Positions 39,800 through 47,146 of a stretch of DNA of 47,146 bases are shown one piece after another. The notes under the pieces are model-generated. The model was not told where the DNA came from. It made no database searches and saw only the letters and a list, made by a program, of their open reading frames with translations. Within the stretch, counting starts at the first letter, position 1. The number at the start of each line of letters is the position of its first letter. The position numbers and the translations under genes are program-made. Origin of the DNA: a virus; the IMG/VR virus record IMGVR_UViG_3300027970_000044, positions 1 through 47,146 of that record. The stretch is one strand, 5' to 3'.

Positions 39800-41185
39800 A
39801 TGGAAAACAATAAATTAAAAAAATTAGGACTATCAAATGTTTGCCCCTCTCTCTGTTACGAAGGAACAAGCGATTTGGAAACCACAATTGTAGCTCAAAG
39901 TAATTATAATTCAAGTAGCAGAATCATGACTTTTAATGTAAAAAATAATTTTACATATCCTGTTTGGTTACATACGTTGCCGATAGAGCCTACGGAAGGC
40001 GGAGAGATACAAAATCCAGGATTATTCAAAGTTAAAAAAAACAATGAAGAAGTTTTGTATCAGGGAAGAATATCTGCGGCTAGCCGTGTCCATAGTTTAG
40101 AATTTTATAGCAAAATAGAGCCAGGCGAAACATATTCATTCGAATTCAATCCTGGTCTTTCATTTGAAATGCAAGACGCTGGAAGTTATTCAATAGAATA
40201 TATTGGTGATTTAAATTATTTAAAATATGATCCCATAGCCGCCAAAGTAGCAAGCGATGAAGAAAATTCAACCATTTTTTTTCCAGAAATTTCTAGTGAG
40301 CAAATTGAATCGGGTCAACCTGGTTCAAATCTAGAGTCGCCTATTTCAAATTTTACATTAAACAACGATACATCTGGGTCAACAACGATAAATAATGAAG
40401 TATTAACGCCCGTCTCCACGCAAGCTACTTTCGTAACAGCTCCACTCGCGTCAAGTTCATTGGCAATTTCAAGTATTTCTGAAGAATCAATTGAAAGTAA
40501 ATATGATTCCACAAATGCATTCTTTCTTTCAACTGGTGGAGTCGCATGGACCGAGACATCTAAAAGAGAAGTAATCGGAGCCAGAGTATATTCAAAGTAT
40601 TACGCAGATAGAGGCGCTTCAGCAGCTCATCCTGGAAAATATTTCGAAAGATGGTTCGGAGAAGGCGGTCATAGAAATGAATGTACAAATGTTTATATAG
40701 ATGGAAACTGCGTAGGAATAGGTAATAAAAGATTTAAATGTCGTTTGACTGGACGCGAAGGATGGAAAAATAATAAAGCGGGCTGCAATGCAGAATGCGG
40801 CAAATGGGAAAGAAGATGCAAAACTGTTTCAACACAGCCTGAGAGAGCGAATCGCGTCAGAGGAGCTTGTCAAAACAATTCAAGCATAAGTGGCTCTAGA
40901 TATATCAATTGGATTAGAGAAAGTTGTCCAAGAGGCTATTTAGCTTACGTTTATTCTGATAGACCAAATCATGTATGGCTTTGCAATTATTGTTATTTTT
41001 ATAATGGTGCTGGTTATATATCAGGCGAATTAATTGAAACAATATTGCACGAATTTTTTCATCACGCGGGGGTAACGCAAGACCATGCCTATGGAACACA
41101 AGAATGTTTAAGTTTAGCTAGAAATAGTCAGGTAAAGGCATTGAACAATGCAGACAGTTATACTTATTTTAGCATGCGAGCTTAA
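39800..41185 (+). CDS. M35-type (Asp-zincin) metalloprotease, 461 aa
   Basis: The C-terminus carries the full M35/lysine-specific metalloendopeptidase pattern: TILHEFFHHAGVTQDHAYGT (His417, Glu418, His421, Asp428 as third zinc ligand in GxTxDxxYG) and, 24 residues on, ALNNADSYTYFS. The N-terminal part (about 25-135, FTYPVWLHTLPIEP ... VLYQGRISAAS ... IEPGETYSFEF, DAGSYSIEYIG) matches the beta-sandwich prodomain of bacterial and fungal M35 enzymes. A Ser/Thr-rich linker follows, then a Cys-rich middle (about 295-390). These proteases are normally secreted, but no signal peptide is present here, so delivery with the virion or release at lysis is likely. It lies between an unknown protein and a serine protease. 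Confidence 0.87.
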   Translation: MENNKLKKLGLSNVCPSLCYEGTSDLETTIVAQSNYNSSSRIMTFNVKNNFTYPVWLHTLPIEPTEGGEIQNPGLFKVKKNNEEVLYQGRISAASRVHSLEFYSKIEPGETYSFEFNPGLSFEMQDAGSYSIEYIGDLNYLKYDPIAAKVASDEENSTIFFPEISSEQIESGQPGSNLESPISNFTLNNDTSGSTTINNEVLTPVSTQATFVTAPLASSSLAISSISEESIESKYDSTNAFFLSTGGVAWTETSKREVIGARVYSKYYADRGASAAHPGKYFERWFGEGGHRNECTNVYIDGNCVGIGNKRFKCRLTGREGWKNNKAGCNAECGKWERRCKTVSTQPERANRVRGACQNNSSISGSRYINWIRESCPRGYLAYVYSDRPNHVWLCNYCYFYNGAGYISGELIETILHEFFHHAGVTQDHAYGTQECLSLARNSQVKALNNADSYTYFSMRA

Positions 41186-41210
41186 AAATAAATAATTTCA
41201 AATTGAAAAG

Positions 41211-42728
41211 ATGACTACAGAACAAATATTAGACTTTATAAATCAAAACCCTCAATTTGATTTAAAAGGAGCTGGCATTCAAAGAAAGAATGTAAATGGA
41301 CAGTTTACAGAAGAATTGGCGCTAGCGTTATATGTTAGTGAAAAAAAATCTGTTGATAAAATTCCTGAAAATGAAATTATTCCCGATAAGATATTTGTTA
41401 CTGGCTTAGGCTGGGTTAAAACTGACGTAATGGAAGGTGACAATGTAATTGAAGAATGTGCTGATTGCGATGCCACAACTTTTGCCACAGGCTCTCGCGG
41501 GGGATTTATAAGACCGAATAGAAATGTAAATAGACCGGTTCGTGGAGGCGTTTCAATTTCATCAATCCCAAGTGGAACATCTACACATCGAAATACAAAT
41601 TATTTAGGAACATTGGGCTTTATTGCTGTAGATGCACTTGACGATTCGCTTGTAGCCGTAACCAACCATCACGTTGGATCATTCAATTCAGAAATTCCAG
41701 TGGTCGGAGGCGGCACTTCTGGCGCTGCTGGAACATCGGCTCATTACAGAACCATTGGATCTACTAAATTTCTAAACTCGACAGATGTTTATAATTTTGA
41801 TCAATATAGAATAGAGCAGTCCCAAAAAAATGATTTTGCCGCCAATATGTACTATAGGAACAGTAGCTTTGGCACTGCTGCTACTTATTATCCAGATGGA
41901 AGATATGAAAAAGCTCTAACCGTCGGGTACCTTAAAAGATACATGCCAATTAGCACTAGCAATAATTTTTTAGATTGCTGCGTAATTGGTTTGAATCAGG
42001 AAACTGTTACGGGCATTGTTTCAGTGCCAAATGCAGCTAATACTCAGTCCCTTTTAGTAGATCTAGGTAAAAACGTCATCGGCACAAACTCTTGGCAAGT
42101 TCTTAATCATGATTTGATGAACAACCAAATATATTATCCGTTCGCAACAACAGACGAAATAAACTCAATGACGGGGATAGCTTTTAGAAGTCAAAATACA
42201 CCAGCTACTCCAAATATGGTCATAGCAGGAAGGTCAACTGGCTTAAAAGGTCAGCCCAACAATCCTTTGGCTGTGCCTACAAATGCATCATGCCTATTAC
42301 AAGTAATAAACAATAATTTTATAGTAAATGCTTTAAATTTGCAAAATACGATAAGTAATTTCGTAAATTGTATAACTTATACATGGAAATCTTGTACAAA
42401 TACAGCCAGCTCAGTAGGTGGAGATTCAGGATCTGCCGTACTTGGAAGATTCGACGGCATTTGGAAAATTGTTGGGATACACTTTGCCGCCAGTACTTCT
42501 AGCAAAGAGGGTAGAGGCATTAGAATAGACAACATAGCGCCGCTTTTAAAAATAAAACCATACATGGGTCAACCTGTAAATAATCCAGTTACTGGCGGGG
42601 TAAGCAATAGAAGAACTTTAATTGTAAAAAATAAACAATCAGTTCCATTTTTTACACACACCGATGGTCGCACGTATTACCAGATGGGAACAACAACCGG
42701 CACTTCAAATTTGAATAACATCCCTTAA
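41211..42728 (+). CDS. Trypsin-fold serine protease, 505 aa
   Basis: Catalytic triad candidates are His154 in VAVTNHHVGS, Asp255 in NNFLDCCVIG and Ser406 in SVGGDSGSAVLG, with the later WKIVGIHFAAS strand that closes the specificity pocket. The first 80 residues (NGQFTEELALALYVSEKK, IPENEIIPDKI, KTDVMEG) match the N-terminal domain of bacterial Nal1-like or S1-type proteases that start with a self-blocking beta domain. No signal peptide. It is 26 bp downstream of the metalloprotease gene and likely co-transcribed. Function could be virion-associated digestion of host surface proteins or processing of phage proteins. Confidence 0.87.
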   Translation: MTTEQILDFINQNPQFDLKGAGIQRKNVNGQFTEELALALYVSEKKSVDKIPENEIIPDKIFVTGLGWVKTDVMEGDNVIEECADCDATTFATGSRGGFIRPNRNVNRPVRGGVSISSIPSGTSTHRNTNYLGTLGFIAVDALDDSLVAVTNHHVGSFNSEIPVVGGGTSGAAGTSAHYRTIGSTKFLNSTDVYNFDQYRIEQSQKNDFAANMYYRNSSFGTAATYYPDGRYEKALTVGYLKRYMPISTSNNFLDCCVIGLNQETVTGIVSVPNAANTQSLLVDLGKNVIGTNSWQVLNHDLMNNQIYYPFATTDEINSMTGIAFRSQNTPATPNMVIAGRSTGLKGQPNNPLAVPTNASCLLQVINNNFIVNALNLQNTISNFVNCITYTWKSCTNTASSVGGDSGSAVLGRFDGIWKIVGIHFAASTSSKEGRGIRIDNIAPLLKIKPYMGQPVNNPVTGGVSNRRTLIVKNKQSVPFFTHTDGRTYYQMGTTTGTSNLNNIP

Positions 42729-42761
42729 TTCTTTGAGTTAATTAATTTAAATAAATAAGAA

Positions 42762-42929
42762 ATGAATAATTTTATCGTTATAAAAGATTCTGTTAAGATA
42801 TTGGATAATGTAAAGTTTATGCAAAATGTATATACCCCAACAGAAGAAGAAATTCCTTGGCTTGATGAGGGTTACTGGGTAGACGAAATGCCGTGGTCGC
42901 TGGCAATGTTAAATAAAAAACAAAATTAA
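42762..42929 (+). CDS. Small acidic protein, 55 aa
   Basis: From ATG at 42762 to TAA at 42927-42929, encoding MNNFIVIKDSVKILDNVKF, then EEEIPWLDEGYWVDEMPWSL. Strong codon structure and three Trp residues make it look real. It ends the plus-strand island, just before a small convergent hairpin. No family recognised; a protease inhibitor or cofactor is a possibility given its neighbours, with no direct evidence. Confidence 0.65.
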   Translation: MNNFIVIKDSVKILDNVKFMQNVYTPTEEEIPWLDEGYWVDEMPWSLAMLNKKQN

Positions 42930-42940
42930 ATAAAAAGAAA

Positions 42941-42957
42941 GCTTAAATTGATTAAGC
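42941..42957. terminator. Small hairpin between convergent genes
   Basis: Six-bp stem GCTTAA / TTAAGC with a 5-nt loop, between the convergent stops at 42929 (plus) and 42961 (minus). It is weak and lacks a clear U-tract. Confidence 0.35.
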
Positions 42958-42960
42958 AAT

Positions 42961-43311
42961 CTACCATTTATCGATTGGACATTTTTCAGTATCCATTTTC
43001 AATTTAGCCATTGTAGAACAACCGCATTTTTTACAACGACCAGTATTTGCTAAGGCGGCTCCATCCCAAAAGTCGCACCCCTTACATATTTCTAATCTTT
43101 CGTTAAATTTTTCAGAACTAGCGGTTTGAAATCCTGACCTAGCCCACTTTACTGCGCTCTTAGAGACGCTAGAAAACATTTTTCTTATTCCTGGTGGAGT
43201 AAATTCAGAATTATCCTCTTCCTCTTTAGAAATTATTAAAAAGTCAGGGTATTCAGTTGCTGGAAAATATTCAGTTTGAGTTTTATTCTCTTTCATAAAC
43301 TTGCGAAGCAT
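42961..43311 (-). CDS. Small protein with C-terminal Cys-rich zinc motif, 116 aa
   Basis: The last 45 residues carry ICKGCDFWDGAALANTGRCK, then CGCSTMAKLKMDT and ECPIDKW-type ending: a CxxC...CxxCGC...CPxxKW pattern that recurs in small phage-encoded zinc proteins. The first 70 residues are hydrophilic. Its ATG lies 29 bp inside the end of the preceding large gene (a second ATG at 43296 would still overlap), so the two are co-transcribed. Function unknown. Confidence 0.82.
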   Translation of the reverse strand: MLRKFMKENKTQTEYFPATEYPDFLIISKEEEDNSEFTPPGIRKMFSSVSKSAVKWARSGFQTASSEKFNERLEICKGCDFWDGAALANTGRCKKCGCSTMAKLKMDTEKCPIDKW

Positions 43312-45316
43312 AGTGGACTAAGCATTTGGTTTGCCCATTTGACGGGGCGTTGATAGATAAACTTTTCGTGACGCTTTGTCCACCCTTCATTACGAAAGTA
43401 CTAGTATTTTCTGTAAAAAGCCTAGTACGGCAATTATTTAAATCAAAATTTGATTCCAAAACGGTCTGAAAATGAACATCGAAATCTTTTTCCGGATCAT
43501 ATCCATCCATTAAGATATCAAAATCTACATAAGTTTCAGCACTGTTCATTGTTCCATCCGTAGCTATTGATAACCAAGCACAAGTGCCGCCATCTTCTGA
43601 CCAATTTTTAGTATCGTAATTTTTTGGATCGCTAAAAGCTGCCTCATCAACAAGGTCAGAATATGTACTGACAACAGTTGTGCCGCCAGAGCCCGTTGAA
43701 TCGTTACTAGATGTCCAAATACAGGTTCCACTGCCATAGTCTTCAGTAGATACACACTTAAAATTGCTGCTTTGATTTATAGTGTGTACCCTAGTTATAG
43801 CAGCTCCATTTACTGAACACGTCCAAGTACCGGTTTGTTTATGAACACTAGGTCCACCAGGTTGCAGTAGACCATTGCAGTCATATTCTCTGGTTTCTTC
43901 TCTGGTAATAGACGGGCAACATGCGCTAACAATACAGTCCTCATTTGAATACCAGCTATCCAACCCATAATCATGCCACCCTTCATCACATTGCGGATCT
44001 ACCTCCGCCCCACCCCCTGGATCTTTACAGGTCCAACTATACGAACCAGAATCTGGTGGCTGCGAGTCAAACCAATTTACATCAAAACTATAACTGCCTT
44101 TCTTCTCATTGCTGCCCGTCTCTGTAACTTTTCCATCGCATGTCGTTGTTACTGTATAAGTACTATTGGCGGAATTATTTTGGTAGTTGTAGCTGCTGGA
44201 AGCTTCACCACATTCATATGGATTTCCTTGCGTAATTACTGAATTCGAACTTGATACAGATGAATATCTTGTCCATGTTGTTGTCACAGATCTGTATTTT
44301 TTACAATCGGGACCAGTAAAATACTGAGTACATTTAATTTCCTGATCTTCTTCTCCTTCATTTTCAGATGGAATATACCTTTTTAAAGTTTTTGTAGAAT
44401 AGTCAGTAGTTGAATTAACATTTACTTGAGCAGAAGATGCTCCCGTGCAAGAACCCCCCACTACAACAAACTCTTGAGAAAATACGCCCCCACTATTTGG
44501 ATTAAGAGTAATTATTTGATCTTTTACTCCCACGAATTCCTCTTCGTCAGAAGCACTATCCGAATAAATGGTAATTATCTTGTAATTTATGTTTCTTTTT
44601 AATTTGATGATGCATTTTGTTAGCTCTACAACACCTCTTGAATCGTTTGATATGGCGATTGTAGATACTCCGCTGCTCCATTTTAAAACCGATTGACCAT
44701 TAGATCCAACCGCAACCTCGCCAGACGTGTTTGGCCCAGGTAAATCACTAATTCCATATTTAGTAAGTAAGTTTCTAGCCCTAGTTATAACATTATGTAT
44801 TGTATTTGGCTCAGAAAGAGAATAGGTGGTGCTTGGAGCAGCAGTTGACTCGCCCTCTTTTGGGACAGTCGTACTGCCTTCACAATCGCATGGGTCAGAA
44901 ACCGGATTCGTACATGTATAACTCTTACTTGTAGGTGAACAAGTTTCCTCACAATCTGCTGTTCCACCACCGCAATAAACGGTTCTATTCTCAAGTCCAA
45001 TGGTGCAAGCTAATCCCGTATATTCGTCTAATTTTGTAGTTATAGTTAAATCTCCAATTCTCTTAGACCCATTGCAAGTATATTCAATTGCGTTAGTGCA
45101 TTTAGAAGAGTATTTTAAATATCTCGTGTCGCTTTGAATAGGCGTATCTTTATCGCAAGTAAATTCATTATATCCTATATGCCATTGAGTAACTTTAAAT
45201 GACCAAGCTTCATAGGGGCAATTGCATCCTCCCACGCAAGACGAATTTTCAGGGCAAAATCCCCCTGCACATTCGCAAGACGAAATAACTTTTGGAACTG
45301 TGTATGGCAGTGGCAT
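43283..45316 (-). CDS. Large Cys-rich virion or fibre protein candidate, 677 aa
   Basis: Unrecognised. Cysteine-dense from the start (SSCECAGGFCPENSSCVGGC, NCPYEAW), with many CN or CxxC-like pairs spread over beta-rich, Ser/Thr/Gly-rich sequence, and no signal peptide or TM. The final 100 residues contain ETYVDFDILMDGYDPEKDFD and are low in Cys. The composition resembles phage surface adhesins that form disulfides outside the cell. It sits downstream of a collagen-like protein in the same direction, which suggests a fibre complex. Confidence 0.8.
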   Translation of the reverse strand: MPLPYTVPKVISSCECAGGFCPENSSCVGGCNCPYEAWSFKVTQWHIGYNEFTCDKDTPIQSDTRYLKYSSKCTNAIEYTCNGSKRIGDLTITTKLDEYTGLACTIGLENRTVYCGGGTADCEETCSPTSKSYTCTNPVSDPCDCEGSTTVPKEGESTAAPSTTYSLSEPNTIHNVITRARNLLTKYGISDLPGPNTSGEVAVGSNGQSVLKWSSGVSTIAISNDSRGVVELTKCIIKLKRNINYKIITIYSDSASDEEEFVGVKDQIITLNPNSGGVFSQEFVVVGGSCTGASSAQVNVNSTTDYSTKTLKRYIPSENEGEEDQEIKCTQYFTGPDCKKYRSVTTTWTRYSSVSSSNSVITQGNPYECGEASSSYNYQNNSANSTYTVTTTCDGKVTETGSNEKKGSYSFDVNWFDSQPPDSGSYSWTCKDPGGGAEVDPQCDEGWHDYGLDSWYSNEDCIVSACCPSITREETREYDCNGLLQPGGPSVHKQTGTWTCSVNGAAITRVHTINQSSNFKCVSTEDYGSGTCIWTSSNDSTGSGGTTVVSTYSDLVDEAAFSDPKNYDTKNWSEDGGTCAWLSIATDGTMNSAETYVDFDILMDGYDPEKDFDVHFQTVLESNFDLNNCRTRLFTENTSTFVMKGGQSVTKSLSINAPSNGQTKCLVHYASQVYERE

Positions 45317-45329
45317 TTGTTTTAACGAA

Positions 45330-45518
45330 TTAAGAAGATTGAGAAGATTGAGAAGAATAGACGCTTAACTCCCTTAGCAAAGATAAAAATTCATCAATTT
45401 CGTTTGGATTCAAAGTGGTTCTGGTTAAAAATTTAGATAAACTCGCAATTGTTTTTGGGCTTAATCTTAATTTTTCTTGAGCATGTTCCTTATTAATATT
45501 TTCGATATTTTCATTCAT
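45330..45518 (-). CDS. Small helical hypothetical protein, 62 aa
   Basis: One compact helical domain (KLRLSPKTIASLSKFLTRTT, then NEIDEFLSLLRELS) with a Ser/Gln tail. It lies between the collagen-like and Cys-rich genes. I recognise no family. Confidence 0.72.
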   Translation of the reverse strand: MNENIENINKEHAQEKLRLSPKTIASLSKFLTRTTLNPNEIDEFLSLLRELSVYSSQSSQSS

Positions 45519-45553
45519 GTGTTATTTTATTTAATTACTATAATTATTCTAAA

Positions 45554-47146
45554 TTAAATTTTATTACCATATTCATCATAGTATTGGATGGTCGGTTGAC
45601 CGCTTTCAATTCCCTTAAGATGTACTGGTACTTTTATATAATGAGTTGTTCCAGAATCGCAAATTGCTATTACTTTGCCAAATTGATCAATTAAATCATT
45701 TGCAAATGTTAATAAGCATATTGCGGAAGGCTCAAAAAAGTTAATAGTTGGAATATATCCGCAAATAAGAGAGTCAATCAAATCATTAAATTTTGTTTGG
45801 CATTCATTTATTGATCCATAAATAGAACCTTCATTTATCTTATCTATTATTTCGCACGTATTATTAGCTACGAACTCAAGTATTCCGCTCTTAATGCAGC
45901 TATCAGCGCCACCACCGGTATCGATAAATTTTTCGAAAAGCTCGCACTTGTTCACATCTACGAACTCAAGTATTCCGCTCTTAATGCAGCTATCAGCGCC
46001 ACCACCGGTATCGATAAATTTTTCGAAAAGCTTGCAATTGTTCACATCTACGAACTCAAGTATTCCGCTCTTAATGCAGCTATCAGCGCCACCACCGGTA
46101 TCGATAAATTTTTCGAAAAGCTTGCAATTGTTTGTGTCAACGAAATCCAATATCGCGTCCTTTGCGCATGCAGTTTTCAGTAACTTGTCTAAAAAACCGC
46201 CGCTATTAATAGTTATTGGGGCTATACCGCAACCAAAAGTAACTGTTTTATCGGCACAGGGATCTTCCAATGCTTCATTTACCTTCTCAGCAAGTTCCTT
46301 AAGAGTTTCATTAATCAAAGTCCCTAATCCTGGAATAGATATACTACCGCCAGCAGTGTATCCGCATGCACCCGCGCTAGCTTTAATACTAAATCCATTT
46401 ATAAGAGTGCAAGGAGTTGCTTGTGAAAAAGATATATTAAGTGAATCAAAAACACTATCTAAAACTTGATCTCTAATTTCTTTAATTGAAGAATAAATAC
46501 CGCCAGCTTCGAATACTAGTCCTGGAACGCATTCAGCCAGTGGACCCGTCATACTAATTGATGCATTTGCACTTCCGTTTAAATAAGAACAAGGGTCCGC
46601 GTTCAACGCGGCAGCAATCGTAGAGAAAACGCTTTCCGCCGTTTTACTAACAGCTTCATTGACTGTTACGCCTATTCCTAAAGAAGGATTTGCATTGGAG
46701 CAAGCAGAATGAGGACCACTAGGAGTTAAACTCACATTCCCAACTGAAATCATTTGACAAATATTTTGATTAAATACTGTATTTAAAGTGGCATATATAG
46801 TATCTTGAATATCACTTGAAAAAGTCTTAGCTGCCAAATTTACTGGAATATAAACTGGGCAAGATCCAGATCCTGAACATGGGTCAGAAAGAGCAGAAGA
46901 CAAATTAAGAGAAACAGCCGAATGTATTGGATATGAGATTGATGAAGCAGAAGAAGAACACGGATCTTGAGAAAAATCAGTTGTTAGATTTTGCATTACA
47001 GCGTCTTCGCATATGCTGCAATCAGCAGGCGCTCCGTCGTCTCCCTTTGGTCCCTGTGGTCCCTGTGGTCCAACGTCTCCGTCAGCTCCGTCGTTTCCGG
47101 CGTCTCCCTTTGGTCCCTGTGGTCCCTGTGGTCCCTGTGGTCCAAC
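45554..47146 (-). CDS. Collagen-like stalk protein with Cys-rich domain, runs off the right edge
   Basis: The frame is open from 47146 to the stop at 45554. The first 39 visible residues are a collagen-like Gly-X-Y stretch ([19 protein letters not shown]...), followed by DCSICEDAV and a long Cys/Ser-rich region. An internal ATG at 46996 is not the start: the collagen triplets continue in frame across it, so the gene extends beyond the window. The region around 45870-46140 has three 30-residue repeats ([20 protein letters not shown]). Virion collagen-like fibres occur in many phages; a trimeric stalk with a globular domain is likely. Over 500 residues are visible. Confidence 0.85.
   Translation of the reverse strand, partial: VGPQGPQGPQGPKGDAGNDGADGDVGPQGPQGPKGDDGAPADCSICEDAVMQNLTTDFSQDPCSSSASSISYPIHSAVSLNLSSALSDPCSGSGSCPVYIPVNLAAKTFSSDIQDTIYATLNTVFNQNICQMISVGNVSLTPSGPHSACSNANPSLGIGVTVNEAVSKTAESVFSTIAAALNADPCSYLNGSANASISMTGPLAECVPGLVFEAGGIYSSIKEIRDQVLDSVFDSLNISFSQATPCTLINGFSIKASAGACGYTAGGSISIPGLGTLINETLKELAEKVNEALEDPCADKTVTFGCGIAPITINSGGFLDKLLKTACAKDAILDFVDTNNCKLFEKFIDTGGGADSCIKSGILEFVDVNNCKLFEKFIDTGGGADSCIKSGILEFVDVNKCELFEKFIDTGGGADSCIKSGILEFVANNTCEIIDKINEGSIYGSINECQTKFNDLIDSLICGYIPTINFFEPSAICLLTFANDLIDQFGKVIAICDSGTTHYIKVPVHLKGIESGQPTIQYYDEYGNKI
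45871..46140. repeat. 90-bp tandem repeat, three copies
   Basis: Three almost identical 90-bp units (starts at 45871, 45961, 46051) encode the [20 protein letters not shown] repeat. Differences between copies are limited to a few bases near the Cys-Lys-Leu codons. Confidence 0.92.

Noticed and set aside
43973-44242. Plus-strand open frame inside the Cys-rich protein gene
   Set aside because: A frame opposite the coding gene with atypical composition; the minus-strand gene explains it.
45894-46469. Plus-strand frame of 191 codons opposite the collagen-like gene
   Set aside because: It mirrors the 90-bp repeats of the real gene and has no homology-like features or leader.
1-47146. tRNA genes, integrase, attachment sites, replication origin
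   Set aside because: Looked for and found no cloverleaf-like sequence, recombinase motif or direct-repeat pair typical of such sites.

Overview
The window is a 47 kb fragment of a tailed double-stranded DNA phage (Caudoviricetes) genome. It is AT-rich and densely packed; no gap without a gene exceeds about 200 bases. Both ends cut through genes: a tape measure protein at the left edge and a collagen-like protein at the right edge. I see no integrase, repressor, tRNA or DNA polymerase, so this is a structural/late segment. A lysis cassette containing a lipoprotein-plus-C-terminal-TM spanin points to a Gram-negative host. Most start codons lack a purine-rich Shine-Dalgarno sequence and follow AT-rich leaders, as in Bacteroidota and some other phyla, but the host cannot be named from sequence alone. 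A major tail protein and a tape measure protein with no visible sheath suggest a siphovirus-like tail, though a sheath could lie outside the window.

Layout, read in the direction of the main (minus-strand) transcription from high to low coordinates. 47146-42961: collagen-like stalk protein, a small protein, a large Cys-rich protein and a small zinc-binding protein. 42929-39210 (plus strand): an island with an unknown protein, an M35-type metalloprotease, a trypsin-fold serine protease and a 55-residue protein. 39128-38256: PhoH-like ATPase. 38253-37603 (plus): an HExxH metallopeptidase. 37542-30208: zinc-ribbon protein, sigma-like factor with a Cys cluster, a protein with a duplicated N-terminal domain, an ERCC4-type nuclease, large terminase and portal. 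30203-22514: first adhesin cassette, with three beta-helix fibres, one modular fibre and one autotransporter-repeat protein. 22473-20535: lysis cassette (small TM protein, u-spanin, holin candidate, pesticin/lysozyme-like endolysin). 20465-17044: capsid protease fused to scaffold, decoration-like protein, major capsid protein. 16909-8682: second adhesin/modification cassette, with a BppU-like protein, two fibres sharing a C-terminal domain, a LamG plus BspA-type leucine-rich-repeat protein, a sulfotransferase and two glycosyltransferase-like proteins. 8639-1: neck proteins, major tail protein, small proteins in the chaperone position and the tape measure protein.

The backbone order (terminase, portal, protease, capsid, neck, tail tube, tape measure) is classical, but it is split twice by large surface-interaction cassettes, one between portal and protease and one between capsid and neck.

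The strongest system-level signal is a short element, GTGTAA or GTGTAT followed by AT-rich sequence, found directly upstream of at least 14 genes. Its orientation always follows the gene, including the plus-strand genes, and several copies sit just after hairpin terminators. It looks like a phage-specific promoter, and the sigma-like factor encoded here is the obvious candidate reader. In five cases it lies only 14-16 nt from the start codon, which predicts leaderless or nearly leaderless mRNAs. The plus-strand protease island and the mixed adhesin repertoire are the other unusual parts.
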